Shown: positions 24,329-33,018, counted from the first letter of the stretch. The stretch is 64,000 bases of DNA from Gordonia sp. OPL2 (GCF_003797825.1 NZ_RKME01000023.1:28764-92763), one strand, 5' to 3'. Notes: generated by a model from the letters alone, not told the origin. A program made the numbers and translations.

Positions 24329-25261
24329 ATGACCGCGAATCCGTTCCGCTCCCTCGACATCGGACTGCGTCGTCGGCTCGACGGCCTCGTACCCGGCGAC
24401 CACGAGGGCACACGGCTCGGTGTCGGGTCCGAACGCGAGGAGGTCGTGCGATATCAACCGGGCGACGACGTCCGGCGGATCGACTGGAACATCACCGCAC
24501 GCTCGACCGAACTGCATGTGTGGCGTCCGCGCGCCGACAACCAACTCGACACCTGGGTGGTGCTGGACCTGTCGCCGAGCATGGCGTTCGGCACCGTGAC
24601 CGGGGAGAAGCGGGATCTCGCCGCCCAGGTGGTCTGGGCGATGGGTGAACTCACCGAAGCCCCGGGCAACCGGATGGGGTTCGCAGTCCTGTCGCCTGAC
24701 GGCATCACGTGGTCCCGGCCCGATCGAGCACGCTTCGCGGCCCGACGCTGCGCCCGGCTGCTCGACACGATCCACCACCGCGAGGGCTCGTCGACACCGC
24801 CGCTCGGCGACGCCCTCGACGAATTCGGTCGACGATATCGTCGAGCCGGGCTGCGGATCGTCGTCTCCGACTTCCTGGATCCGGACGGCCGGTCCGACGA
24901 GCCGTTCGACTGGCAGCGTCCGCTGCGGCACATGGCGGCCCGTCACGATGTGATCGCCGTCGAGGTCACCGACCCGCGGGAGGGCGATCTGCCCGACGTC
25001 GGGTCGGTCGTTCTCGTCGATCCCGAGTCCGGACGCCAACGCCATGTGTGGACCTCCGATCGCGATCTCCGACTTCGCTATCGCGCGGCCGCCGCCGAGC
25101 GACGCGACAACGTCCGGCGCGCCATCGTGAGTACAGGCGCCGAACACCTCACCGTCGATACCGGCCGTGACTGGATCCGCGACCTCGCCTCGTTCCTGCG
25201 CACCCGTCGCCGCACCTTGCGCACCGCCGGACGTGCCGGGCATCGCCCTCACCGCTCGTGA
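24329..25261 (+). CDS. DUF58 domain-containing protein
   Basis: 310 residues from ATG 24329; an in-frame GTG nine bases upstream is possible. DUF58 hallmarks are VRYQPGDDVRRIDWNITARSTELHVW (about 43-65) followed by a VWA-like core with a MIDAS-type DLSPSM (about 80-86). No membrane helix is visible, unlike many DUF58 proteins. It is the middle gene of the MoxR/DUF58/VWA set and is expected to interact with the MoxR ATPase in the cytosol. The biological process served in actinobacteria is not established; envelope stress or acid stress has been suggested for relatives. Confidence 0.87.
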   Translation: MTANPFRSLDIGLRRRLDGLVPGDHEGTRLGVGSEREEVVRYQPGDDVRRIDWNITARSTELHVWRPRADNQLDTWVVLDLSPSMAFGTVTGEKRDLAAQVVWAMGELTEAPGNRMGFAVLSPDGITWSRPDRARFAARRCARLLDTIHHREGSSTPPLGDALDEFGRRYRRAGLRIVVSDFLDPDGRSDEPFDWQRPLRHMAARHDVIAVEVTDPREGDLPDVGSVVLVDPESGRQRHVWTSDRDLRLRYRAAAAERRDNVRRAIVSTGAEHLTVDTGRDWIRDLASFLRTRRRTLRTAGRAGHRPHRS

Positions 25262-25304
25262 ACGACATCCGCCCGAACGTCCGACCCGTGGAGGCCCCTG
25301 CGAC

Positions 25305-26249
25305 ATGACATTCCTGTTCCCGTGGGGACTGCTCGTCCTCATCCCGGTCGCCGTCGTGGCGGTGATGTACTTCGTGATGCTCCGCCGACGGCAGCGCTAC
25401 GTCGTACGGTTCGCGTCACTTCCTCTGCTGGACACGGTGATGCCGGAACGGCCACGGTGGCGTCGACACCTGCCTGCGGCGCTGATGCTCGCCGCTCTAG
25501 CGCTGACCGGACTGGCCGTCGCACGACCGGAACTGCCCGTGCGGGTGCCCTACGAACGTGCCACCATCGTCGTCGCCATCGACACATCGGAATCGATGCG
25601 TGCGCGAGATGTGGATCCGGACCGGATGACCGCGGCCCTCGATGCGGCCGGCGACTTCATCGAGCAACTGCCCGATACGTTCAACGTCGGCGTCGTCACG
25701 TTCGCCGGGTCGACGACGGTGATCCACCCGCCCGACACCGATCACCCGGCTGCCCGACGCAGCCTGTCGATGGTCTCGACCGAGGCACGCACCGCCATCG
25801 GTGAGGGCGTGCTCACGTCGCTCGATCAGATTCGCAGCATCGTCGGGCCCGGGCAGGAGCAACTGCCCGCCCACATCGTGTTGCTGTCCGACGGCAGCAA
25901 CACCAGCGGACGGTCGCCGTCGCTCGCCGCGGAGACGGCCGCCGACGCCGGGGTGCCGGTCTCGACGATCGCGTACGGCAGTGATTCGGGGACGCTCTAC
26001 TCGGCGGGCTACTCGATTCCCGTTCCGGTCGACGCCGCGGCGCTGGCCGAACTGTCCGAGGCCACCGGCGGACGACCGTACGAGGCCGAGAGCAGCAATG
26101 AACTGCAGGACGTCTACCGCGAGATCGGGTCGTCGATCGGGTGGCGCACCGAGCAGCGCGAGGTGACACCGTTCGTCGCCGCGTTGGCTCTGTTGTTCGG
26201 CGTGATCGCGGCCGCATTCTCCCTTCGCTGGTTCTCCCGGATGATCTGA
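25305..26249 (+). CDS. VWA domain-containing membrane protein (BatA-like)
   Basis: 314 residues from ATG 25305, with GGAGG 10 bases upstream. Two membrane helices at the N-terminus (about 5-25 and 52-72), a VWA domain with complete MIDAS (VAIDTSESMRARD at about 90, then VTFAGSTT and LLSDGSNTSGRSP), and a last helix at about 292-312. Such proteins are membrane anchors presenting a metal-dependent binding domain; MoxR is thought to remodel them. An EAESSNELQDVYREIGSSIGW segment before the last helix matches BatA-type proteins. Co-transcribed with the flanking genes. Confidence 0.9.
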   Translation: MTFLFPWGLLVLIPVAVVAVMYFVMLRRRQRYVVRFASLPLLDTVMPERPRWRRHLPAALMLAALALTGLAVARPELPVRVPYERATIVVAIDTSESMRARDVDPDRMTAALDAAGDFIEQLPDTFNVGVVTFAGSTTVIHPPDTDHPAARRSLSMVSTEARTAIGEGVLTSLDQIRSIVGPGQEQLPAHIVLLSDGSNTSGRSPSLAAETAADAGVPVSTIAYGSDSGTLYSAGYSIPVPVDAAALAELSEATGGRPYEAESSNELQDVYREIGSSIGWRTEQREVTPFVAALALLFGVIAAAFSLRWFSRMI

Positions 26250-26262
26250 GGACACCCATCAC

Positions 26263-27315
26263 ATGACCCGCTCACCGTTCGACCTCGGCCGGCCCTCGGG
26301 ACCGGACTTCGTCGTCCCCGATCAGGGGGTGCCGACTGTTTGGTCCCCTCAGGAACCGACACCGGAACCGACGCCCGGCCCGCCGTCACGTCCCGCGTTC
26401 GTGACCCCGTCCGCCCCGGGAACGGCGGCCACCTCGTCCGGGTCGTCCACCGCGCCACCGCGATGGTCGCCACCCACCCGGATAGGCGAGGTGTCCCAAG
26501 AGCCCACGGCCGGGCACCCCGGCGAGCACAGTGGTGACGCACGACCCGAAGAGCCTGTCGCCCCTCGACGTTCGGCTGGCCGGACCTCGCTGCTGGTCGT
26601 CGGATGCCTGCTCGCCGGTGCTGTCGCGGGTGGTGGGGCCGGGCTGATCGCCGGGAGCGTGTTCGCCCCGGACGACCCGTTCCGGTCGTCGGCCGTCGCG
26701 CCCGGCCAACCCGGTGGGACCGACGCTCGGGCGGCCGCGTCGACCCTCTTGCCGAGCGTCGTGCAGATCCGCGCCGGCGCCGCCCGGGGATCGGGTTTCG
26801 CCATCGACCCGGCCGGGCGCGTCCTGACCAATCACCACGTGATCGCCGGGGCGACGGCGGTCGAGGTGCAACTGGCCGACGGACGTGTCGTCGGCGGGCG
26901 GATCGTCGGCAGCGATCCGGCGAGCGACATCGCGGTCGTCGAGGTCACCGGGGCCACCGTGCCGTCGGCGGATCTGGGCGAGAGCACCGACCTGCGTATC
27001 GGTCAGGCGGTGATCGCCGTCGGGTCGCCGCTCGGGTTGTCGAGCACCGTGACCGCGGGCATCGTGAGCGCCGTCGACCGCCCGGCACGACTGTCCGGGC
27101 CGGGACGACCGGAACAGCCGATGGTGCAGACCGACGCCTCGATCAACCCCGGCAACTCGGGAGGTCCGCTCGCCGACCTCGAGGGGCGGGTCGTCGGCGT
27201 CAACACCGCGATCGCGACGGTCGGTGGTGCCGAATCCGGCAATATCGGTATCGGTTTCGCTGTGCCGATCGACCGTGCCCTGCGAATCGCGCGGACCATC
27301 ATCGCCAACAACTGA
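26263..27315 (+). CDS. Membrane-anchored trypsin-like (HtrA/S1C) serine protease without PDZ domain
   Basis: 350 residues. A Pro/Ser-rich cytosolic tail (about 1-105) precedes one transmembrane helix (LLVVGCLLAGAVAGGGAGLIAG, about 108-130), so the protease domain is outside. The catalytic triad is complete: His in VLTNHHVIAGA (about 191), Asp in DPASDIAVVEV (about 223) and Ser in INPGNSGGPLADL (about 297). The protein stops shortly after IGFAVPIDRALRIARTII, where HtrA proteins normally continue into one or two PDZ domains. It starts 13 bases after the VWA gene, so it is probably part of the MoxR operon. Confidence 0.87.
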   Translation: MTRSPFDLGRPSGPDFVVPDQGVPTVWSPQEPTPEPTPGPPSRPAFVTPSAPGTAATSSGSSTAPPRWSPPTRIGEVSQEPTAGHPGEHSGDARPEEPVAPRRSAGRTSLLVVGCLLAGAVAGGGAGLIAGSVFAPDDPFRSSAVAPGQPGGTDARAAASTLLPSVVQIRAGAARGSGFAIDPAGRVLTNHHVIAGATAVEVQLADGRVVGGRIVGSDPASDIAVVEVTGATVPSADLGESTDLRIGQAVIAVGSPLGLSSTVTAGIVSAVDRPARLSGPGRPEQPMVQTDASINPGNSGGPLADLEGRVVGVNTAIATVGGAESGNIGIGFAVPIDRALRIARTIIANN

Positions 27316-27336
27316 AGATCCTCGACGACCAGAAGG

Positions 27337-27352
27337 TTTCAGTTAGGCTGCA
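27337..27352 (+). promoter_or_regulatory. Candidate MarR box in front of the MarR gene
   Basis: TTTCAGTTAGGCTGCA lies 4 bases before the GTG start and has CAG/CTG dyad symmetry. It matches the centre of the larger palindrome before the divergent rhodanese gene (TTTCAGTCACACTGTA) at 11 of 16 positions. Its position would let the MarR protein block its own expression. Confidence 0.5.
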
Positions 27353-27355
27353 GGC

Positions 27356-27796
27356 GTGAGTGAGGGAGCGGATCCGCCGGTGAGCACCGCCTTCCTGCTG
27401 ATGGCGGTCGGCCGACGCATCCGCGATCGCATCGAACGAGCGCTCTCGTCTGAAGGCATTGCGCTGCGCCATGTCTCGGCTCTCGGGCACCTGTCGCGGA
27501 CCCCGGGACTGTCCTACAGTGAGCTCGCGCGCCGGGCATCGGTCACGCCGCAGAGCATGCAGGCGACCCTGCGCACGCTCGAGGACCGGGGTGCCATCGA
27601 GCGGGCCGGCGAGGGCGGTCGCGGTCGCACGGCCACACTCACGATCACCGCCGAGGGGCGTCGGCTGCTCGACGTCGGTACGGCTGCGATCACCGCCGCC
27701 GACGACGAGATCGATGCCGCCCTCGACGACCGGTTCGCCGGCGAACTACGCATGAACCTGCTGTCGATGATGCGAGGTCAGGACACCGCGTTCTGA
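27356..27796 (+). CDS. MarR family transcriptional regulator
   Basis: 146 residues, GTG start. Winged helix-turn-helix with SYSELARRASVTPQSMQATLRTLEDRGAIERAGEGGRGRTATLTITAEGRRLL, the standard MarR recognition helix and wing, flanked by dimerisation helices. Its 3' end overlaps the 3' end of the convergent rhodanese gene by 19 bases. A candidate binding site overlaps its translation start, and a related site stands before the rhodanese gene. That suggests the protein controls both; the ligand is unknown, possibly a sulfur or oxidant signal given its partner. Confidence 0.87.
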   Translation: MSEGADPPVSTAFLLMAVGRRIRDRIERALSSEGIALRHVSALGHLSRTPGLSYSELARRASVTPQSMQATLRTLEDRGAIERAGEGGRGRTATLTITAEGRRLLDVGTAAITAADDEIDAALDDRFAGELRMNLLSMMRGQDTAF

Positions 27797-28125
27797 GTGC
27801 CCTCCAACGGCCCGCCGGCAGCCCGCCAGTCGATCAGGCCCTTGGTCATGTTCCGCGCCTCGAAACCGAACTCGATGAGCATGTTCGCCGCGCCGCCGGA
27901 CCGCAGCCCGCCGGTGCAGAAGGTGATGATCAACGCGTCGTCGGGCAACTCGTCGCATCGGGAGGGCAGTTGTTCGAGGGGGATGTGGATCGAGCCCGGG
28001 ATGTGGTTGCGGCGCCATTCGAAGTCGCGCCGGACGTCGAGGATCACGGCGCCCTGCCGGTGGAGTTCGAGTGCCTCGGTGGCCGTGACCGCCGGGGCGT
28101 GGCGGAGGTAGTGCCGGATTCCCAT
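27778..28125 (-). CDS. Single-domain rhodanese (sulfurtransferase)
   Basis: 115 residues, a complete single rhodanese domain. Early motif VILDVRRDFEWRRNHIPGSIHIPLEQL, and the active-site Cys in IITFCTGGLRSGGAANMLIEFGFEARNMTKGLIDWRAAGGPL. The loop CTGGLRS has the six-residue size typical of sulfur-specific rhodaneses. It should carry persulfide sulfur and hand it to cellular nucleophiles. Convergent and overlapping by 19 bases with the MarR gene, and preceded by a palindrome resembling the MarR box. Confidence 0.87.
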   Translation of the reverse strand: MGIRHYLRHAPAVTATEALELHRQGAVILDVRRDFEWRRNHIPGSIHIPLEQLPSRCDELPDDALIITFCTGGLRSGGAANMLIEFGFEARNMTKGLIDWRAAGGPLEGTQNAVS

Positions 28126-28169
28126 GAGTGCCGGACCTCTCTGCCGGCATCGGCCGGGCTGCTCGTCGG

Positions 28170-28200
28170 ACGTCAGTTTCAGTCACACTGTAACTGACGT
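28170..28200 (-). promoter_or_regulatory. Palindromic operator upstream of the rhodanese gene
   Basis: ACGTCAGTT (28170-28178) and AACTGACGT (28192-28200) form a perfect 9-base inverted repeat around a 13-base centre. That centre contains CAGTcacACTG (28180-28190), giving a second nested dyad. It is 45 bases upstream of the rhodanese ATG and shares TTTCAGT.A..CTG with the site before the MarR gene. Confidence 0.6.
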
Positions 28201-28265
28201 GCGGCGAGTGTCAACGCCGGTTCCGGAGGTCTGCACGAGGAGATCTGAGCGCAGCGATCGGGCGC

Positions 28266-28340
28266 CCGCATGAGAGTCACCAGAGCGAGGAGCAAAGTGG
28301 ATAATCCACACGACGGCGCCCTGAGGTGACTCTCATGCGG
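28266..28340. repeat. 75-bp element with perfect 16-bp terminal inverted repeats
   Basis: CCGCATGAGAGTCACC at 28266-28281 is exactly repeated in reverse complement at 28325-28340. Between them lie 43 bases that include a nested GTGGAT-a-ATCCAC dyad. No open frame is inside. The size and structure resemble a miniature inverted-repeat element or a strong stem-loop; no target-site duplication could be made out. Confidence 0.7.
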
Positions 28341-28471
28341 TCCGCCGATCGAGACCACACAGCGAACAGGCAGGTGAACGGGCCATTCTCACCACGCCGT
28401 CGACGGCCTGCGCGAGCCGAACGGACCCGCGGCGTTCGCGAGGCCCGCGTGAGCTGGTCGCGTCCGGCGGG

Positions 28472-29776
28472 TCAGGACTCCTCGTTGCCGAGGAGGTCGG
28501 CGACGAGGTGCATCGCAGCCGTCGTCGACAGCGCACGAACCGTTGTCCGGTCGCCGGGGAAGCGGCGGGTGACGGTCACAGTCGGCCGCCCGGCGATCGC
28601 GACCCCGAAGCAGACGGTTCCGATCGGTTTGAGCTCGCTGCCGCCGCCGGGTCCGGCGATGCCGGTGGTCGAGACGGCGACGTCGGCGGCGAGGCGGGCG
28701 GCAGCACCCTCGGCCATCGCGGCCGCGACCTGCTCGCTCACCGCGCCGTGCTCGGCGATCATCTCGGCCGGTACGCCCAGGACATCGGTCTTCGCCTCGT
28801 TGGCATAGGAGATGACGCCACCGACGACGTAGGCCGACGAACCGGGCCGGTCGGTGAGTCGCGCGCCGATCAGACCTCCGGTGCACGACTCCGCGGTCGC
28901 GATCTGCCGCCCACCCAGGCGCTCGACGACGTGGTCGTCGATGGTCGATCCGTCGGTCGAGAAGATCTGCTGCCCATGGTGTTCGGCGATCAGCGTCGTC
29001 AGCTGGGCGTACGCCGGTGCGGTGTCGGAGGGGAAGCGGGTGACCATCTCTAGCTCGCCGCCACGCAGACAGGTGGTGATCTCGAGCGAATCGAAGCCGG
29101 TGACGCCAGCCTCCGCGGTCCGCAGCGTCTCCGCCAGGTCGGCTTCGGAGAGCCCATAGGCGCGGATGATCTCCTGACGGTGCTCCGTCCGCGCCGACAA
29201 CGCGTCGAGCACGGGACGGCTCGACATGGCCGCCGGCCACATGGCCTGCAGTTCACGTGGCGGACCGGGCAGGACGAGCACGGCCGGTGTGCCGACCGAA
29301 CCACTCTGCGCCCGACGTGCGGGCACGGCCATTCCCGGGGCCGTTCCGGTGGGCGGAATCGGTTGTGCCCCTTCGGGTACCTGCGCCTGCTTGCGGATGC
29401 CTGCCCGCAGGGCCGGGGTGTCGGTCCGGGTGTCGCCGCGCCTGCGTTGCCAGCGGGCGATGATCGCTGCGATGTCGGACTCGAGCTCCGGATCGAGATG
29501 CAGCGCGCGGCCGCAGAACTCGGCGACAGTGGCGACCGTGAGGTCGTCGGCGGTGGGGCCGAGGCCGCCGGTCGTGACGATCAGGTCGACCTGCTGGCCG
29601 GCGAGAAAGCGTAGTTGGGCGGTCAGATCGGCCGGCCGGTCACCGCAGATGGTGATGTGGGCGACGTCGACGCCCGATTCGAGCAGGGATCGCGCCACCC
29701 ATGGTCCGTTCTGATCGGCCACCCTCCCGGACAACACCTCGGTTCCGGTGACCACGATCCCAGCGCGTACGTTCAC
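28472..29776 (-). CDS. cinA: CinA family protein (nicotinamide-nucleotide amidase)
   Basis: 434 residues with both CinA domains. The N-terminal MoCF-like domain (residues 1 to about 240) has GIVVTGTEVLSGRVADQNGPWVARSL and VTTGGLGPTADDLTVATVAEF. The C-terminal amidase domain (about 255-434) has IATAESCTGGLIGARLTDRPGSSAYVVGGVISYANEAKTD and STTGIAGPGG. The C-terminal domain deamidates nicotinamide mononucleotide in NAD recycling; the N-terminal domain is an ADP-ribose pyrophosphatase-like module. Full length, apparently monocistronic. Confidence 0.92.
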   Translation of the reverse strand: MNVRAGIVVTGTEVLSGRVADQNGPWVARSLLESGVDVAHITICGDRPADLTAQLRFLAGQQVDLIVTTGGLGPTADDLTVATVAEFCGRALHLDPELESDIAAIIARWQRRRGDTRTDTPALRAGIRKQAQVPEGAQPIPPTGTAPGMAVPARRAQSGSVGTPAVLVLPGPPRELQAMWPAAMSSRPVLDALSARTEHRQEIIRAYGLSEADLAETLRTAEAGVTGFDSLEITTCLRGGELEMVTRFPSDTAPAYAQLTTLIAEHHGQQIFSTDGSTIDDHVVERLGGRQIATAESCTGGLIGARLTDRPGSSAYVVGGVISYANEAKTDVLGVPAEMIAEHGAVSEQVAAAMAEGAAARLAADVAVSTTGIAGPGGGSELKPIGTVCFGVAIAGRPTVTVTRRFPGDRTTVRALSTTAAMHLVADLLGNEES

Positions 29777-29833
29777 CCGGCCGAGTGTATCGATGTCGGC
29801 CGACTCGGCCGCCGGGACTGACGATGACCGTCG

Positions 29834-30643
29834 TCAGCCGCGATAGCCGAGTCGCGCGCTGATCTCCTCGGCGGCGGCCGACGTCGCGTCGGCGATGTCG
29901 ATGAACGCGACGGGATCGAGACGGTACGCCGGTCCGGAAACACTCAGCGCGGCAACGACACTGCCATCGGCGTCACGGACCGGTGATGCGACGGCGTTGA
30001 GACCGATCTCGAGTTCCTCACGCACGCCCGCCCAGCCTGTCGCACGCACCCGGTCGAGTTCGGCGTCGAGGCCGGCGAGATCGGTGATGGTGTGGGCGGT
30101 GAATCCTTCGAGGTCGGGGCCGATCAGGTCGTGGACGGCCTCGGGGCTCAGGCCCGACAGCAGAGCCTTGCCGCTCGACGTCGCGTGCGCGGGGCAGGTC
30201 TGCCCGACCCAGGTGCGCAGCGCGACCTCGGCGGGCCCGATCGCCTCGACCACGTTGATGATGCGGGGGCCGTCGAGGATCGCCACGTTGGTGGTCTCCC
30301 CGCTCGTCTGGGCGAGTTCGTCGCACACCGCCTGGCTGATCTTGGCGAGGTCGAGTCGAGCTGTCGTCGAACCGGCGAGGCGCACGATGGAGAACCCCAA
30401 CTGGTATTTGCCGCGGCCGGAGAGTTGCTCGACGAAACCGCGGGCCTCCAGCACCGCGATCAGTCGCGACACCGTTGACTTGTGGACACCGAGTTCGACG
30501 GCGATCTCGCTGACTCCGGCGGTGCCCGCCCTGCCGATGATCTCGAGAACGGTCAGCGCCCGGTCGACGGATTGGACCGCGGCGACCGACTTCTCCCGTG
30601 TCGCGTTCTCCTGGGGTGCCATGACCTGGTCAAGCATAGTCAT
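29834..30643 (-). CDS. IclR family transcriptional regulator
   Basis: 269 residues. N-terminal winged HTH (VQSVDRALTVLEIIGRAGTAGVSEIAVELGVHKSTVSRLIAVLEARGFVEQL, about 25-75), then an IclR effector-binding domain (TTNVAILDGPRIINVVEAIGPAEVALRTWVGQTCPAHATSSGKALLSGL and GWAGVREELEIGLNAVASPVRDADGSVVAALSVSGP). It is directly downstream of, and on the same strand as, the betaine/dimethylglycine/sarcosine genes, with about 50 bases between. It is therefore the best candidate for their regulator, with one of the methylated glycines as a likely effector. Confidence 0.9.
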   Translation of the reverse strand: MTMLDQVMAPQENATREKSVAAVQSVDRALTVLEIIGRAGTAGVSEIAVELGVHKSTVSRLIAVLEARGFVEQLSGRGKYQLGFSIVRLAGSTTARLDLAKISQAVCDELAQTSGETTNVAILDGPRIINVVEAIGPAEVALRTWVGQTCPAHATSSGKALLSGLSPEAVHDLIGPDLEGFTAHTITDLAGLDAELDRVRATGWAGVREELEIGLNAVASPVRDADGSVVAALSVSGPAYRLDPVAFIDIADATSAAAEEISARLGYRG

Positions 30644-30692
30644 CTGCGCCCTCCGATCCGCTCAGGCCGGGCACCGCGGGGACGCTGACCAG

Positions 30693-31877
30693 TCACTTCT
30701 CGCTCGTCCGGGCGAGTCTTTCGAGGGTCCACGAGTGGAACTCGGCGATGTGATGTTCCGAGGGGACCAGGACGCCGCCGCGACGGTAGGCCCGGGAGGC
30801 CATCGCCGGCTGGGTCCGCTCACACGCGTCGAAGTCCTGTTCGTTCACGCGGTGGAACAACTCGGCGGACCGCTCGACGTCGCGTCCCTGCGCCACCACG
30901 TCGGGCATGTAGAGCCAGTCGCACTCGACGACTGTGCGGTCGGCGGCCATCGGATACATGCGGTGGACGATCACATGGTCGGGCACGAGGTTGATGAACA
31001 CCGTCGGACGCACGGTGATCGCGTAGTACCGGCGGTCCTGCTCGGGGGTGACCCCGGGGATCGGCGTGAGACCCGAGCTGCCGTCGACGGTGAAACCCTC
31101 GACACCCTCGCCGAACTCCGCACCGTGGCCGACGTAGTACTGCGCGGCGAACCCTCCCGCGAATTCCGGTAGGACCTCGGTCAGTTCGGGATGGATGGTG
31201 GCGCAGTGATAGCACTCCATGAAGTTCTCGACGATCAGCTTCCAGTTGGCCGCGACGTCGTAGGTGATGCTCTTGCCGACGGCGAGTTCGTCGATGCGAT
31301 AGTTGTCGATCGCGGTGCTGTCGCCGAGGCGCGCGGTGACCACATCCATCACGTCGTGTTCGAACGACGGCGGGTCGTCGGCGAGGCAGACCCACGCGTA
31401 GCCGAGCCATTCGCGGATCGCGACCTCGATCAGGCCGTACCGCCTGCGGTCGATCGCCTCACCGTCCTCGTCGGTGAGGCTGCCGAGATTCGGTGCGGCG
31501 AAGAGCTTTCCGTCGAGCCGGTAGGTCCAGGCGTGGTAGGGGCAGCGGAGACCCCGTGCTGCCGTCCCGGAGTCCTCGGTGCAGAGCATGGCGCCCCGGT
31601 GCCGACAGATGTTGAGGAAGGCGCGCAGTTCGCCGTCGCGGCCGCAGACGATCAGTACGCTCTCCCGTCCCACCTGCACCTTGCGGAAGGCGCCCGGTTT
31701 CGCGAGATCGGCGGTGCGCACGGCACACATCCACATCTCCTCGAAGATGTGCTGCTGCTCGGCGCGGAAGATGCCGGGATCGCAATAGTATTCGCCGGCC
31801 AGGGTGGGCAGCAGAGAGGACAGCGGGGGCTCATCCCGCCCGACGTCGGCAGCGGGCGAGTCGTCGAAGATCGTCAT
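30693..31877 (-). CDS. Rieske-type aromatic-ring-hydroxylating-like oxygenase alpha subunit, probable glycine betaine monooxygenase (GbcA-like)
   Basis: 394 residues from ATG 31877, overlapping the sarcosine oxidase stop in ATGA. The Rieske cluster site is NICRHRGAMLC with CPYHAWTY after a 16-residue gap (about 92-117). The mononuclear iron site is in VENFMECYHCATIHPEL (about 208-224). It resembles the GbcA/stachydrine demethylase branch, which oxidatively removes one N-methyl group. Followed in the pathway by the dimethylglycine dehydrogenase and sarcosine oxidase encoded just upstream, it would convert glycine betaine to dimethylglycine. The expected ferredoxin-reductase partner (GbcB) is not within the window. 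Proline betaine or carnitine as substrate remains possible. Confidence 0.82.
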   Translation of the reverse strand: MTIFDDSPAADVGRDEPPLSSLLPTLAGEYYCDPGIFRAEQQHIFEEMWMCAVRTADLAKPGAFRKVQVGRESVLIVCGRDGELRAFLNICRHRGAMLCTEDSGTAARGLRCPYHAWTYRLDGKLFAAPNLGSLTDEDGEAIDRRRYGLIEVAIREWLGYAWVCLADDPPSFEHDVMDVVTARLGDSTAIDNYRIDELAVGKSITYDVAANWKLIVENFMECYHCATIHPELTEVLPEFAGGFAAQYYVGHGAEFGEGVEGFTVDGSSGLTPIPGVTPEQDRRYYAITVRPTVFINLVPDHVIVHRMYPMAADRTVVECDWLYMPDVVAQGRDVERSAELFHRVNEQDFDACERTQPAMASRAYRRGGVLVPSEHHIAEFHSWTLERLARTSEK

Positions 31878-33016
31878 GCGGTCACCAATCGCTGTGGGTC
31901 GAAGAGTCCGATGGGGTGGGAGGTGGCGCCGGTGGTCGCCAGGTCGGCGAGCACCTCGCCGACGACGGGCACGAACTTGAACCCGTGGCCGGAGAAGCCG
32001 CACGCGACGGTCACATTCGTCAGCGTGCTCGGGCGGGCGATGACGAAGTGCTCGTCGGGGGTGTTCGAGTACATACAGGTGGCGGTGTGCACCGCGGGAC
32101 CGGTCAGCGCGGGCAGCAGATCGCCGACGCGCTCACGCATCTCGTCGATCTCCCGCCCGGACACGGCGCGGTCGATGGTGTCGGGTGTACACTCCCGGCC
32201 CTTCCGGAAGAACGCCACCTTCACCCCGCCGGCCGGGCCGTCGATCGACGGGAATCCGTAGATCTGTGGTCCCCCGGCATGCTCGCTGATGAAGATCGGT
32301 TGCCGCTCGAACGGTTCGGTGCCGCCCTCGGGATCGAGCCAGTAGAGGACCTGACGCTCGACCGTGATCGGGATGCCGAGGTCGGTCAGCAGGTCTGGTG
32401 CCCATGCGCCGGGACAGATGACGAGCTGGCCGGCCGTGTACGTCCCCTCGGTGGTCGTCACCGTGACTCCCGAAGGGCCGTCGGACCATTCGACGACCTG
32501 CTCGCCGAAATGCAGCGTCGCACCGGCGCGTGCCGCGAGGTCGAGATGGGCCGCGACGGTCATCTCCGGCCGGGCGAAGCCGGCCTTCGCCTCGTACAGC
32601 GCGACGTCGCCGTCGGGGACGGAGAAGGCCGGGAACCGACGACGGACCTCGACGGCGTCGAGCATCTCGTGGGAGAGGTCCCACTCCTCGGCGGCGCGCC
32701 GGCTACCCGCGACCGTGAGGCAGTCCGGTGGCCCGAGGAAGAGGCCGCCGGTCATGCGGTAGACCTCGAGTCCGGTCGCGTCGGCGAGTTCCTGCCACAG
32801 TTCGTAGGCCCGCAACAGCAGTGGCACGTAGGCGGGATCCTCGAAGTAGGACTGGCGGATGATCCGCGACCCGCCGTGACTCGATCCGCGGTCGTGCGCG
32901 GGAGTGTACTTCTCGAGGCCGAGGACGCGCTGCCCACGCCGGGCGAGGTGATACGCGGCGGCACTGCCCATTCCGCCGAGACCGATGACGATCACGTCGA
33001 AGCTGGTGTCGTTCAT
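31874..33016 (-). CDS. Monomeric sarcosine oxidase-like FAD enzyme
   Basis: 380 residues from ATG 33016, chosen because GGAG lies 6 bases upstream; the in-frame ATG at 33022 overlaps the preceding stop but is only 2 bases from that GGAG. Rossmann motif VIVIGLGGMGSAAAYHLARRGQRVLGLEK, then SSHGGSRIIRQSYFEDPAYVPLL, which is diagnostic of the MSOX/SolA family. Covalent flavin attachment is expected at the Cys of TCMYSNTPDEHFVI, followed by ACGFSGHGFKFVPVVGE. It should oxidise sarcosine to glycine plus formaldehyde with H2O2, the last demethylation step. Coupled on both sides by 4-base or near overlaps. Confidence 0.87.
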   Translation of the reverse strand: MNDTSFDVIVIGLGGMGSAAAYHLARRGQRVLGLEKYTPAHDRGSSHGGSRIIRQSYFEDPAYVPLLLRAYELWQELADATGLEVYRMTGGLFLGPPDCLTVAGSRRAAEEWDLSHEMLDAVEVRRRFPAFSVPDGDVALYEAKAGFARPEMTVAAHLDLAARAGATLHFGEQVVEWSDGPSGVTVTTTEGTYTAGQLVICPGAWAPDLLTDLGIPITVERQVLYWLDPEGGTEPFERQPIFISEHAGGPQIYGFPSIDGPAGGVKVAFFRKGRECTPDTIDRAVSGREIDEMRERVGDLLPALTGPAVHTATCMYSNTPDEHFVIARPSTLTNVTVACGFSGHGFKFVPVVGEVLADLATTGATSHPIGLFDPQRLVTA

Positions 33017-33018
33017 CG

